A DNA stretch of 64,000 nt from contig DALYLR010000007.1 of assembly GCA_031976175.1 (NCBI GenBank), positions 1-64,000 on the forward strand. Direction: 5' to 3'. A program made the translations under genes and the position numbers. Position 1 is the first letter of the stretch. Each line of letters begins with the position of its first letter. This stretch comes from DMER01 sp003451645 (GTDB lineage: Bacteria > Pseudomonadota > Alphaproteobacteria > Micropepsales > Micropepsaceae). Under the pieces are notes generated by a model. The model was given only the letters and a program-made list of their open reading frames with translations, was not told the DNA's origin and searched no databases. Shown in pieces: positions 14,768 to 26,871 of this stretch.

Positions 14768-15387
14768 GCGGCAGCCTGCAGCGACAGATCGAGAACCCGC
14801 GCCTGCGGCCATAAGGGCTCATGGCTGGCGGCCAGGATAATGCCGCCCGCACGCAAATGCGCCTCGCCATTGTCCAGCAGTATTGCCCTTGCAGCTTGAT
14901 CGAGTGCGGCACTGGGCTCATCCAACAGCCAGACCGGACGATCCGCCACGGAAAGCCGGGCCAGCGCGACCCGTCGGCGCTGTCCGGCCGAGAGATACTG
15001 TCCTGGCAGCTCCGCAATGGGCAGCAGCTGCCACTTCGCGAGTGCCATGTCGACCTGCTGAGCGCTGCCGCCCAAAACCCGGCGCCAGGCCTGGAGCGTC
15101 TCGCGCACACTTAAGGCGGCTTTGACCGCATCATGGTGCCCGACATAGTGGACGAGTGCGCTGGCCTCTCTTTCGTCGCCCCGGGGAAGACCGAAATGCA
15201 CACGGCCAGACGCCGGCTCTAGGAGTCCCGCCACACATCGCAGCAGGGTCGACTTTCCTGCGCCATTGCGTCCATGGACGGCCAAAACGCTCCCGGATTC
15301 AGCCGTCCATGAGATGTCTCGGAACACGAGCCGCCCGCCGCGTATCACGGTCAGTCGGTCTGCAGTTAGGCTGGACACAGTCTTCAC
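14764..15387 (-). CDS. ccmA: Heme exporter ATPase CcmA
   Basis: ABC ATPase driving release of heme-loaded CcmE from the CcmABCD complex. It has 207 residues with Walker A GRNGAGKST (about 39-47), variant signature LSAGQRRRVALARL, Walker B PVWLLDEPSAALD and a switch His (AASHEPLW). The short length and the VHFGLPRG insertion fit CcmA. The GTG start at 15387 overlaps the stop of the preceding crotonase gene (GTGA). Confidence 0.94.
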   Translation of the reverse strand: MKTVSSLTADRLTVIRGGRLVFRDISWTAESGSVLAVHGRNGAGKSTLLRCVAGLLEPASGRVHFGLPRGDEREASALVHYVGHHDAVKAALSVRETLQAWRRVLGGSAQQVDMALAKWQLLPIAELPGQYLSAGQRRRVALARLSVADRPVWLLDEPSAALDQAARAILLDNGEAHLRAGGIILAASHEPLWPQARVLDLSLQAAA

Positions 15388-16220
15388 GCGAGATCCGAAA
15401 AGGACCCGCCGCGTCCCTTACCCGAAGAGAATTTCTGTGAGCCTGCCAAAGCTTCGCCACTGCGTAAGGTATCGAGCCCTAGATCAAACTCCTGCGCAAG
15501 CGCCTCTGGCCAATCGAGCGCGGCTTGCTCATAGGCCGAGCGCCGATCATTCCGCATGCAGGTTTGGGGGAAAGCCGCAATCTCGTGAGCCAGAGCCTCA
15601 GCCGACGCACGAGCCTGCCCTTTGGCGACGACACGATTGGCAAGACCCATTGCCAGCGCCTCCTGAGCGCCCACTGGACGCCCTGTGAGGATCAGATCAA
15701 GCGCCCGCGACAACCCGATGAGCCGAGGCAGCCGAATTGTCCCGCCGTCGATCAATGGCACGCCCCAGCGCCGGCAAAAGACGCCAACAACGGCATCCTC
15801 CTCCATGACGCGAAGATCACACCACAAGGCGAGTTCCAACCCGCCTGCGACCGCATAGCCGCTAATCGCCGCAATAACGGGTTTGGAGAGTGCCATGCGG
15901 CTTGGCCCCATGGGGCCCGATGCCGATGGATCAAGCTCAGGACGCACAAGGGGATTGGAATAGCTTTGCCCAATGGCTTTCAAATCAGCACCTGCACAAA
16001 AGGTCCCGCCCTCGCCGCAAAGAACCGCCACACGCGCGGTGTCGTCACGCTCAAAGGCTTGAAACGCCTCAAACAGAGCGATTGCCGTTGGGCCATCCAC
16101 AGCATTGCGAGCCTGCGGCCGGTTCAAGATAACGGTCCGGATCGGCCCAACCGTCTCAACGCGCACACTGGCCACGCCCTTGGCGTCCTCTTCCATGGGG
16201 CGGGACGGATCGTTGCTCAT
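15384..16220 (-). CDS. Enoyl-CoA hydratase/isomerase family protein (crotonase)
   Basis: Acyl-CoA-modifying enzyme of 278 residues from ATG 16220, with GAGG 9 bases upstream. Crotonase landmarks: NRPQARNAVDGPTA near the N-terminus, the oxyanion-hole segment GTFCAGADLKAIG, SGYAVAGGLELALWCDLRV, and WGVPLIDGGTIRLPRLIG. In the last motif an Asp-Gly-Gly replaces the Glu-bearing segment of true enoyl-CoA hydratases, so the exact reaction is uncertain. Its stop overlaps the ccmA start, so it heads the heme maturation operon, an unusual pairing. It is divergent from acnA. Confidence 0.9.
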   Translation of the reverse strand: MSNDPSRPMEEDAKGVASVRVETVGPIRTVILNRPQARNAVDGPTAIALFEAFQAFERDDTARVAVLCGEGGTFCAGADLKAIGQSYSNPLVRPELDPSASGPMGPSRMALSKPVIAAISGYAVAGGLELALWCDLRVMEEDAVVGVFCRRWGVPLIDGGTIRLPRLIGLSRALDLILTGRPVGAQEALAMGLANRVVAKGQARASAEALAHEIAAFPQTCMRNDRRSAYEQAALDWPEALAQEFDLGLDTLRSGEALAGSQKFSSGKGRGGSFSDLA

Positions 16221-16446
16221 GTGGCAAGCCTCACAAAACGGGAAGCCTTCGGTAACATCATCCTGAGCCTTCAGCCATTCTATGCTGGGCCCCCTAGCCA
16301 GACTTTCGCAAACCTGATTAAAAGCGCCGGTTTCCGCGCTGTGAAACGCGAGTCGCGACAACGAGTGCTCAAACACTTGACCGCCATCCTCGTCCCACCA
16401 ATTCATCTGCAGCGCGCCGCCGATTCCATAGTGAGGGAGCCCATCC

Positions 16447-19143
<2,697 letters not shown>

Positions 19144-19224
19144 GATGGAGCGACGCCAGGGTGCCCGGGACCCTCACCGCAACGTGACTGGCTCGTTTCT
19201 AGGGCCGCGCTCTAGGGTTTGACC

Positions 19225-19959
19225 ATGAGCAATGGTACACAGATCACCCGCCGCACAGCCCTTGCAGGCCTTGCGGTGGCGAGCGTAAGCCCGGTTTGGG
19301 CCAACCCGGCAGCGGGCCCCGTCGTCGCAGAGCTGTTCACGAGCCAAGGCTGCTCGTCCTGCCCGCCCGCTGATGCCTTGTTCGTTGAACTGGCACGGCG
19401 CAGCGACGTGATCGCGCTGACCTTCAATGTGGATTATTGGGATTACATCGGCTGGAGGGACGTGTTCGCCCGGCCCGACTATGGCAAGCGCGCGGCTGCC
19501 TATGTGAAGGCGCTCAAGTTACAAAGCCCATACACGCCTCAGATCGTTATCCACGGCCGGAAGGATTTGGGCGGGCAGTCTCAAGCGGACGTCATGGCCG
19601 CGATCAAGGCGCACGCAGCTCCGCCCGCAACACAAGTCGGCATCGCGCACCAAAATGGGCAGCTAGCGATTTCCATTGGCCCGGGCACTAAGCCCGCCGC
19701 GGCCGCAACTGTATGGTTGTTCAGGACGCTGTCTCTGGCCACAGTGGAGATTAAGGCTGGCGAAAACCGCGGCCGCTCCATCACCTATGCCAATGTCGTG
19801 CGCAGCATGGAGAATATCGGCACCTGGTCTGGGCAACCTGTAACCCTGAACCAGACATTGCAGGCACTATCAGACGGCCCCGCTCCCGACGGTGTCGCCG
19901 TGCTCGTGCAAGCTGGCGAAGGCGGACCGATCCTCGCCGGACGCCATATCAAACTATAA
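19225..19959 (+). CDS. DUF1223 thioredoxin-like exported protein
   Basis: A 244-residue protein from ATG 19225. The N-terminus (ITRRTALAGLAVASVSPVWA) is a signal with a twin-arginine-like pair, suggesting export. The family core is VVAELFTSQGCSSCPPAD (about 30-47), with a CxxC pair as in thioredoxin folds, then NVDYWDYIGWRDVFARPDY and PYTPQIVIHG. DUF1223 proteins are common in Alphaproteobacteria and have no established function; a periplasmic redox role is plausible from the Cys pair. It lies 80 bases after acnA and is convergent with the Gld-type operon. Confidence 0.9.
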   Translation: MSNGTQITRRTALAGLAVASVSPVWANPAAGPVVAELFTSQGCSSCPPADALFVELARRSDVIALTFNVDYWDYIGWRDVFARPDYGKRAAAYVKALKLQSPYTPQIVIHGRKDLGGQSQADVMAAIKAHAAPPATQVGIAHQNGQLAISIGPGTKPAAAATVWLFRTLSLATVEIKAGENRGRSITYANVVRSMENIGTWSGQPVTLNQTLQALSDGPAPDGVAVLVQAGEGGPILAGRHIKL

Positions 19960-19973
19960 TCGGGCGATGAGGC

Positions 19974-21125
19974 TCATGGCCTGCCAACGGAGGGACCGTC
20001 TGGCGGCGGTTCGTTCGACTTGAGCAAATCCTCAAGCGGCGCCGTCATCAAAATCGCTTTGAATTTGGGTATTTTGAACGCCCAACCGGCCGCACGTTGA
20101 TTGATGGCGTCGGCTTCTTCCTTGGCCGTCAGCGGCGGTGTCTCGCCCGGTTTGACAGCCGGTGGTGCAGTTAGTGGTTCTGCAGTTGCCGCGACAGTCG
20201 CCCAAGTGTCCCCCGAACGCTCGATCAGCGCAAAGCTCAAACTCAGGCCATTGAAGGTCTTGAACCCAGCAAAACCCGCCTTCGAGAAATCGAGCTCGGA
20301 TGCCTTCATCACATCATCAAACGTCAGCGAGAAAAGTGCGTTCCCAAGGCCATTGCCTTCGCGCTCAGACCGCAACTGACGTCCGGGCGGCAGGGGCGTC
20401 AACACGGTGAAATCATCCTCAGGCTTCGCCCGGCGCACATTATAGGCGGTGCCCTTTACGGGCTTCAAAGCCGCCTCCTGGATGCGCGTCCGGTCGAACT
20501 CCAAGAACCGCTTCTCTATCCAGTCGGCTTCCTTGGGCTTCAGAGCCAGCTTTCCCAGCGCCACATAGGTCTGATCATCCGTTGGCCGACGGACATAGGC
20601 CGCCCGTTCATTGGTGGTGTTCGAGCCATCAACCCCTTTGCCAACGACGACCGCGCCAATGAGCTGGCCGCCCTCATCCTTGAGGGTAATTACGGTGCCG
20701 GTCCCTTTGTCTGATGGCAGATCGAGGTCGAGCCGCTTGTGCCAGCTGGCCAGCTTGGTGCGCTCCTCGATCAACTTCGTTTCAGCGAGCGCCAGGACCG
20801 TCGATTTCACCACATTTGGGTCGGCGGGAAAATTGTCCTTACCCGGAAGAACCCATTTTCCATCTTGCGTCCGCGCCACATTGAAGGACTTGTCCTTCGT
20901 CTCGATGCTGATCGAAACGACCTTGTTCTCATTGGCGGCAAGACCAGGGAAGAGCGGCACTGGCTTGAAGGCGCTCTGCACCGCTGCCCTATCCAACAGC
21001 CGCACGCCCAAGGCTGCGATCACAAAAAACAGCGCGAGGCCCCCAAGGATCGCAAGCTCCCGCATGCGCCGCGCAAGCTTGCGCGAGGGAGTTGCGGGCG
21101 TAGCAGCTGCAACCGTCTCCGTCAT
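19974..21125 (-). CDS. DUF4340 domain protein of a Gld-type ABC operon
   Basis: A 383-residue protein with one N-terminal membrane helix (about 28-48) and a large extracytoplasmic part. The repeated pattern of beta-strand segments around FNVARTQDGKWVLPGKDNFPADPNVVKS is typical of DUF4340. It is the last gene of a four-gene run (ATPase, permease, GldG-like, DUF4340). ATG 21125 overlaps the GldG-like stop. In related operons DUF4340 accompanies GldG; its molecular role is unknown. Confidence 0.88.
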   Translation of the reverse strand: MTETVAAATPATPSRKLARRMRELAILGGLALFFVIAALGVRLLDRAAVQSAFKPVPLFPGLAANENKVVSISIETKDKSFNVARTQDGKWVLPGKDNFPADPNVVKSTVLALAETKLIEERTKLASWHKRLDLDLPSDKGTGTVITLKDEGGQLIGAVVVGKGVDGSNTTNERAAYVRRPTDDQTYVALGKLALKPKEADWIEKRFLEFDRTRIQEAALKPVKGTAYNVRRAKPEDDFTVLTPLPPGRQLRSEREGNGLGNALFSLTFDDVMKASELDFSKAGFAGFKTFNGLSLSFALIERSGDTWATVAATAEPLTAPPAVKPGETPPLTAKEEADAINQRAAGWAFKIPKFKAILMTAPLEDLLKSNEPPPDGPSVGRP

Positions 21126-23107
21126 GGCCGCGCCTCCGATATCGCCATGCTGGCTTGTTCAGCGGCTGCTGCTTGTTCCTTTTTGCGCGTCCGCCACCAG
21201 CCCATGAACAACAGGCCAATGCCAATCGCAGCCGGGACAAACCCCATGTTGAAGGCCGCAAGCCAGCTCATTAGCCGGTCGATGTCCTGATTGAGCTGCA
21301 ACTGCACATCGCGCAGCTCGCGCTTGGTGCGCCCATACTCGGTCCTGAAGCGCTCAAGCTCGGCCCGTTGCTCCGGCGTGAAGTTCAACGTGCCATCGGA
21401 TTGCAGCGCCTTGGCCTGATCCGGCCGCTGCCCTTCAAGCGCTTCAATACGCGCTGCGGCGTCATTGAGCTTGGTTTCCAGCAATTGCTTCTGCCGCAAC
21501 AGGCTCGCCTCAGCCCGCCGCCGGATCGTATCAACGGTCGTGAAGGGCCGAACCATATCGCCGCGTGAGCGTAGAGAAATCAGCTCATTGGAGCCCGACA
21601 AATCTTCAACCGCATTGAGGACAAACGCCATATTCCCGCCGACCTCGCGCGCGCCGATCCGCTGCCCGGCGATCTCCTCGATCTGCACCCAAAAATCATC
21701 GTTGAAGACATCGGCATCGGCCAACAGGATGATGTTTGCGGGCCCCTTGCTCTCTTTCAGATGCGCAGGCAAAGGCTCGGGCGCGGTGGCCCCTTCAGCA
21801 ACTGGCTTCTTCTCCAGAGCGTCCTTGGGCGGACCATCGGCAAAGGCCGATTTGACCGGCCCCGAAATGCGCACACCAATATCGAACCGTTCCCCGCCTG
21901 GGCGGAACTCGCGCAACAATTCCTCAACCTCCGGCCGCCCCTCAACCTCTTTGACATCCACTTGCATGGAGTTCTCGGTGGTGCGCACAAGCGGCACAAT
22001 GGTGGTAGTACGCTTCTCTAGAGCACTAATGATCCCGGCCGTTCCCAAATTCAGCGGCCTCAGATTGGCGGTGACCCGATCCTTCACATCCATATTGGCA
22101 GGCGTAATGCCCAGCCATACGAGATAATCCGCGACATTGCCGCCGCCCAGATTGACCTTTTGCGCCAGCGACTGGTCGGCCACGACGAATTTGGGATCGA
22201 TCTCAACACCCCAGCTTTGCAAGACTGGCCCCAAACTCGCGGCCGAACTGAGCTCGGAGCCTGCGAGCGGCTGGCCTTGCGGCCCTTGCGTCTGGCTCAA
22301 GATCGAATTGGGGTCAAGAAACGCCAGAACCCTCCCGCCGCGCATAACGAATTGGTCGATGGCATAGAGGGCCCGGTCCCCAAGCTTCTTCGGGTGGACG
22401 ATCATCAGCACATCAATATCGGCGGGCACGCGATCGAAATCCTGCTCCAGGAACTTGGTCTCATAGAACTGGCGCAGCTGTTCATAGATAAAATAAGGCT
22501 TCGACCGCCCTTGCATCGCCGCCTCAAGGCCGCCCGAGCCCGTATCGAGCGGAAGGTTGGACACGATCCCGATAAGTGGCTTCTTCTCACGGATGAGGTT
22601 GTAGACGAGCGCCGTCAGATCATATTCTAGGAACTTCTCCCGGTCAGGCAAAAAGACCGGGATAGTCTCCCGCCCATCAATGGTGTTGCTGCCCGTCAGA
22701 CCGAAATATATCCGCTCACCTGAAGGGATCGGCGCGCCCTGCAATCCCGCCGCGGCAGCCTGCTCTTCGGCCTCGCTAAAGGGAATGGGGTCGATGACTT
22801 CCAGCCTAATCTTGCCACCTGCCATTGCGGCATATTGCTGGAGGATGTCCCGCACGCGTTGCCCATAGGCCCGCACGCTGGCGTAAGGCGCTGCTGTCGT
22901 TTCGGAGAAATAGAACTTCAGCGTCACCGGCTCTTGGATGGATTTCAGGGTGCGCACCGTCCCATCGCTGATGCTGTAGAGCGAACCTTGGGTCAGGTCG
23001 AGCCGCCAGGTCCGAAACGCCGAACTTGCAAAAATGTTCAGCGCAAAGAACAAGATCACCGCCAGGATGATCGAGAGTGTCGCAATGCTTGACCGGCTCA
23101 ACGTCAT
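21122..23107 (-). CDS. GldG-like ABC transporter auxiliary protein
   Basis: A 661-residue protein with membrane helices at both ends: residues about 7-29, and about 625-645 just before a basic/Ala-rich tail. The extracytoplasmic part carries LTQGSLYSISDGTVRTLKSI and FYFSETTAAP, then an ABC-auxiliary domain (KPLIGIVSNLPLDTGSGGLE, VLMIVHPKKLGDRALYAIDQ, GGRVLAFLDPNS). A coiled coil (about 540-620) precedes the last helix. The family (ABC_transp_aux, GldG) partners permease GldF and ATPase GldA, first studied in gliding Bacteroidetes, but the set is widespread in non-gliders. It lies 7 bases after the permease gene. Confidence 0.9.
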   Translation of the reverse strand: MTLSRSSIATLSIILAVILFFALNIFASSAFRTWRLDLTQGSLYSISDGTVRTLKSIQEPVTLKFYFSETTAAPYASVRAYGQRVRDILQQYAAMAGGKIRLEVIDPIPFSEAEEQAAAAGLQGAPIPSGERIYFGLTGSNTIDGRETIPVFLPDREKFLEYDLTALVYNLIREKKPLIGIVSNLPLDTGSGGLEAAMQGRSKPYFIYEQLRQFYETKFLEQDFDRVPADIDVLMIVHPKKLGDRALYAIDQFVMRGGRVLAFLDPNSILSQTQGPQGQPLAGSELSSAASLGPVLQSWGVEIDPKFVVADQSLAQKVNLGGGNVADYLVWLGITPANMDVKDRVTANLRPLNLGTAGIISALEKRTTTIVPLVRTTENSMQVDVKEVEGRPEVEELLREFRPGGERFDIGVRISGPVKSAFADGPPKDALEKKPVAEGATAPEPLPAHLKESKGPANIILLADADVFNDDFWVQIEEIAGQRIGAREVGGNMAFVLNAVEDLSGSNELISLRSRGDMVRPFTTVDTIRRRAEASLLRQKQLLETKLNDAAARIEALEGQRPDQAKALQSDGTLNFTPEQRAELERFRTEYGRTKRELRDVQLQLNQDIDRLMSWLAAFNMGFVPAAIGIGLLFMGWWRTRKKEQAAAAEQASMAISEARP

Positions 23108-23114
23108 GGTCTCT

Positions 23115-23885
23115 TCAGGCCCGCTTCTGGTCCAGGATGATGATGTTGAGATAGAGACCCAGCGCGATCAGCGACAGAAAGAACACCACGCTGCGCAAAT
23201 CGACCACGCCTTTCAACAAGCCGTCAAAGTGCGTGAGGAAACTAAAGCCGGAGACCGTATTCACGAGCCATAAGGGCGCCCAGCCTCTAAAGAAATCAAG
23301 CACCAATGCATGGCCCGCAATCGTGAACAGGAAGCAGGTCACAACCGTGATGACGAACGCGATTACCTGATTGTTGGTAAGGCTTGATACTGCCGAGCCA
23401 ATCGCCAGATAGGCCCCCGCCATCAACCAGCTGCCAATATAGCCGGCGAAGATCACGCCATGATCGGGCCAGCCCAGATATGACACCGTAATCCACATCG
23501 GGAAGGTCAGCGCGAGCGCCACGCCCGCAAAGGCCCAGGCAGCCAGAAATTTGCCGAGGACCGACGCCCACACAGGGACAGGCAAAGTGAGCAGCAGCTC
23601 CAACGTGCCTGTCTTGCGCTCCTCCGCCCACAGACGCATCGCGATGGCTGGGATCAGGAACAGATAGAGCCAAGGGTGGAAGCCAAAAAAGACGGTCAGA
23701 TCGGCTTGCGCGGCCTCAAAAAACCCGCCCAGATAAAAGGTGAAGGCGCCCATCGAAAACAAGAAAATCACAATAAACACATAGGCCAAGGGCGTCGCGA
23801 AATAGCCCCAGAATTCGCGCTGGAATACGGCGCTGACCACGGTCAGCTTGGATGCATTGGCTGATTGGCCCCCATGTTCGCTCAT
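23115..23885 (-). CDS. ABC-2 type permease (GldF-like)
   Basis: A 256-residue integral membrane protein with six hydrophobic segments. The ABC-2 hallmark FLIPAIAMRLWAEERKTGTLELLLTLPV (about 75-100) has the amphipathic helix before the core. It pairs with the overlapping upstream ATPase (ATG 23885 shares bases with its stop) and the downstream GldG-like protein. Substrate unknown. Confidence 0.9.
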   Translation of the reverse strand: MSEHGGQSANASKLTVVSAVFQREFWGYFATPLAYVFIVIFLFSMGAFTFYLGGFFEAAQADLTVFFGFHPWLYLFLIPAIAMRLWAEERKTGTLELLLTLPVPVWASVLGKFLAAWAFAGVALALTFPMWITVSYLGWPDHGVIFAGYIGSWLMAGAYLAIGSAVSSLTNNQVIAFVITVVTCFLFTIAGHALVLDFFRGWAPLWLVNTVSGFSFLTHFDGLLKGVVDLRSVVFFLSLIALGLYLNIIILDQKRA

Positions 23886-24631
23886 GGCGTCGCCTCGCTT
23901 GCGGTCAGAATATCCGTATCCGGCGTCGTCAGCGCACGGAAGACATCGTCGAGCTTGCCGGTCCCTGCCCGCTCCAGCAGCGCCTGCGGCGTGTCATCCG
24001 CCACGATCCGTCCCTTGTCGATGATGACGGCGCGCGTGCATACCGCTTCGACCTCTTCCAAGATATGGGTCGAGATGACGATCGCCTTGCCCGGCGCCAT
24101 GGCGCGGATCAGGTTGCGGACAGCGTGTTTTTGATTGGGATCAAGACCATCGGTTGGCTCGTCCATGATCAGTACGGGCGGATCATGCAGAATCGCTTGC
24201 GCAAGGCCAACACGGCGCTTGAACCCTTTGGACAAGGTCTCAATGGGCTGCTCAAGCACGCTTTGCAGGCCGGTCCGTTGCACCGCGAGTGCGATCGAAG
24301 CGTCGGCGCGTTCGGCCGTAAGGCCCCGCACCTTGGCAATAAAGAACAGAAAGTCCGCAGGCGTCATATCGGCATAGGCTGGCGCGCCCTCCGGCAGATA
24401 ACCGATCAAGCGCTGCGCAGACAAAGGGTCCTCGGTGACGTCAAACCCGCCGACCGAAATACGCCCGGCCGACGGTGACAAGTAACCTGTCACCATTTTC
24501 ATGGTGGTCGATTTGCCAGCGCCATTGGGCCCCAAAAAGCCCAGCACTTCGCCCTTCTCGACGTTCAAATCAATGCCGCCAACCGCGGTGAAGGAACCGA
24601 ACGTGCGGACCAAGCCTTCGATTCGAATCAT
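23882..24631 (-). CDS. ABC transporter ATPase (GldA-like)
   Basis: First gene of the Gld-type operon, 249 residues. Walker A GPNGAGKST (about 36-44), Q-loop GYLPEGAPAY, signature LSKGFKRRVGLAQA, Walker B PVLIMDEPTDGLDPNQ and switch His ISTHILEE are all present. The QKHAVRNLIR stretch after Walker B fits the GldA branch of the ABC-2 ATPases. It supplies energy to the permease encoded next to it. Confidence 0.92.
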   Translation of the reverse strand: MIRIEGLVRTFGSFTAVGGIDLNVEKGEVLGFLGPNGAGKSTTMKMVTGYLSPSAGRISVGGFDVTEDPLSAQRLIGYLPEGAPAYADMTPADFLFFIAKVRGLTAERADASIALAVQRTGLQSVLEQPIETLSKGFKRRVGLAQAILHDPPVLIMDEPTDGLDPNQKHAVRNLIRAMAPGKAIVISTHILEEVEAVCTRAVIIDKGRIVADDTPQALLERAGTGKLDDVFRALTTPDTDILTASEATP

Positions 24632-24766
24632 GGGTTCAACGGTCTTAATGGCTCACGCTGGCCAATGGCAGGGCTTAGACATAACTTCGCAAAGACCAGT
24701 CCGGTCAATACGATACGCGGCGCAATGCGTACTGAACCCCTGCCCTCGCGTCAAGATCTCGAAAAT

Positions 24767-25510
24767 TCAAACGCGCAGCATCAAACCACCATCGACCGTC
24801 AAGCCATGCCCAGAGACAAAGCCGCCATCGTCGCTGGCAAGAAAAAGCGCAGCTCTGGCCAGATCAATCGGCGCACCCAGCCTGCGCAACGCCGCTTTTT
24901 TGGCCCAGATATCGGCGATCTGCGGTTGCGCCTCCCACAGAGGCTGGGTCATGCCGGTGCGGATCGCGCCGGGCAGCAGGTAATTGGCAGTAATGCCAAA
25001 CTTCCCCAATTCGAGCGCCAATGTGCGGGTCAGACCGGCAACCCCGGCCTTGGACGCACAATAGGCTGCCAAACCAAACCCTGTGCCCTCTGCCATAACG
25101 CTCGCCACATTGATGATCCGGCCCGCTTTGCTGCGCTTCAGCCAAGGAATAGCGGCCTGACAAATGAGAAAGGGCGCCCGCAAATTGACCGCCATCGCCC
25201 GGTCCCAGTCTTCCACCGGCATGCTTTCGGCCAGCGCATTATTCGCCACCCCGGCGTTATTCATGACGATATCGAGGCCGCCTCCAAGCCTCAGGGCCGC
25301 GTCCGTCAACACGGCTGCGGCGTCATGGTCGGCGACGCTTTTCTCAAGGCAGGTAATGCGCGGATCTTCGTCATGCATGGCAAAGAGCCCCCGGCCCGGC
25401 AGGTCGACCGCAAGCACAAGCGCCCCTTCCTGCGAGAACAGACGCGCAGTTGCCGCCCCGATCCCTGATGCAGCGCCAGTGATGATGGCAACCCGGTCGC
25501 GCAGCCGCAT
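24767..25510 (-). CDS. Short-chain dehydrogenase/reductase
   Basis: An NAD(P)-dependent oxidoreductase of 247 residues. ATG 25510 follows a strong GGGAGG site. Cofactor motif TGAASGIG (about 12-19), NNAG (NNAGVAN near 83), catalytic Ser in INVASVM and YxxxK as YCASKAG (near 150), then PGAIRTGMT and a C-terminal SGHGLTVDGGLML. This is a classical SDR with an intact Asn-Ser-Tyr-Lys tetrad. The substrate cannot be deduced and no metabolic neighbour helps. Confidence 0.92.
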   Translation of the reverse strand: MRLRDRVAIITGAASGIGAATARLFSQEGALVLAVDLPGRGLFAMHDEDPRITCLEKSVADHDAAAVLTDAALRLGGGLDIVMNNAGVANNALAESMPVEDWDRAMAVNLRAPFLICQAAIPWLKRSKAGRIINVASVMAEGTGFGLAAYCASKAGVAGLTRTLALELGKFGITANYLLPGAIRTGMTQPLWEAQPQIADIWAKKAALRRLGAPIDLARAALFLASDDGGFVSGHGLTVDGGLMLRV

Positions 25511-25784
25511 GATGACCTCCCACACATATAGGTGCGATGAGGCTAACGCTGAACCAACGCCAAGGGATAGAGTGAACACGATTGATCCGGTCCAGAGTAT
25601 CCACAACCGCGAGGGGGTGGGCTGGGGGGCTAAATGATCGAGGCTGAGGCCTCGGACCGGATCAACCGTGGTGATAGAGATGACAGCGCAATCGGGCAGA
25701 TGCACGGCTGAACTATGGCGCCAATGCGGCCCTCACTAACACCCTTGTGAGCCCACACTGAACAAACCGACAAGGACCCTTTCG

Positions 25785-26444
25785 ATGCCAAAGACACTGA
25801 CCATCACCCCGGAACTCCATGCCTATGTGTGCGCCGTCGGCGTGCGCGAACACGCGGCTCTGGCGCGCTGCCGGGAGGAAACGCTAGCGCTCGGCCGGGC
25901 CGCCGTCATGCAGATCGCGCCGGAACAAGGCGCTTTCCTGGGCTTCCTCGTGAAAGCCATCGGCGCAAAGCGCTGTTTGGAGATCGGGACGTTTACTGGC
26001 TACTCGGCCTTGAGCGTGGCCCTCGCATTGCCGGAAGACGGCACCTTGGACGCGTGCGACATCAGCGAGGAATACATGACCCGCGCCCGCGGCTACTGGG
26101 CAGCTGCCGGCGTTGCAGGCAAGATCCGCGACCATGTCGGGCCAGCCCTTGCCACCCTCGACGAGTTTATCCACAGCGAGGCTGAGCCCTATGACTTCGC
26201 CTTTATCGATGCGGACAAGGGCAACTACGACAATTACTTTGAACGCGCGCTAACGCTGGTCCGCAAAGGCGGCGTAATCGCCATCGACAATGTGCTCTGG
26301 TCCGGCAGCGTCGTTGATCCCACGGTCCAGGACGACGACACGCGCGCTATCCGCGCACTGAATGAGAAGCTTCGGCAGGATCCCCGCATCGAGATTGCCA
26401 TGGCCACGATTGCCGACGGCTTGTTTCTGTGCCTGAAGCGGTAA
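25785..26444 (+). CDS. SAM-dependent O-methyltransferase (caffeoyl-CoA OMT-like)
   Basis: A 219-residue class I methyltransferase of the bivalent-cation-dependent O-methyltransferase family. SAM motif I is CLEIGTFTGYSALSVALALP (about 65-84). The metal-binding Asp motif is FIDADKGNYDNYFE (about 143-156), followed by IAIDNVLWSG. Family members methylate catechol-type hydroxyls; the bacterial substrate is usually unknown. AAGGACC precedes ATG 25785. The downstream DUF2794 gene is 43 bases away on the same strand. Confidence 0.93.
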   Translation: MPKTLTITPELHAYVCAVGVREHAALARCREETLALGRAAVMQIAPEQGAFLGFLVKAIGAKRCLEIGTFTGYSALSVALALPEDGTLDACDISEEYMTRARGYWAAAGVAGKIRDHVGPALATLDEFIHSEAEPYDFAFIDADKGNYDNYFERALTLVRKGGVIAIDNVLWSGSVVDPTVQDDDTRAIRALNEKLRQDPRIEIAMATIADGLFLCLKR

Positions 26445-26487
26445 TCCCTTGCGCAGCCGCGGGCTTCGGTTCAGGATTTGAGGCATA

Positions 26488-26856
26488 ATGGTGGATGAAC
26501 CCATATCCCTCTTCCGTGTCGCAGGCAGGCCAGCAACACGGAGCGACGACAACAGCCTGCCGCTCGATGCAGCTGCGGCCGAAGTCTTCTTCGACCGCCG
26601 TGAACTGCAACTTATTCTGAATGTGTATGGCCGCATGGTCGCCAATGGCGAGTGGCGTGACTATGGTTTACTCACGGCCAAGGACTACTGCGCCTTCGCT
26701 GTCTATCGCAGAACGGCCGAGTTCCCGCTCTACCGTATAGAAAAGCGGCCCAAACTGCGCAACCGTCAGGGCATGTACAGCGTGGTAAGCGTCACGGGCC
26801 TGATCCTCAAGAGAGGCCATGAGTTGCAAACGGTGTTGCGCGTCTTCGAAGACTAG
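26488..26856 (+). CDS. DUF2794 family protein
   Basis: A 122-residue conserved alphaproteobacterial protein. After a disordered start the core reads VFFDRRELQLILNVYGRMVA, EWRDYGLLTAKDYCAFAVYR, RRTAEFPLYRIEKRPKLRNR and GMYSVVSVTGLILKRGHELQ, a compact alpha/beta domain with many basic residues. The family is of unknown function and nearly restricted to this class, which supports the taxonomic placement. Confidence 0.92.
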   Translation: MVDEPISLFRVAGRPATRSDDNSLPLDAAAAEVFFDRRELQLILNVYGRMVANGEWRDYGLLTAKDYCAFAVYRRTAEFPLYRIEKRPKLRNRQGMYSVVSVTGLILKRGHELQTVLRVFED

Positions 26857-26871
26857 GACCCGCAGGCGCGG

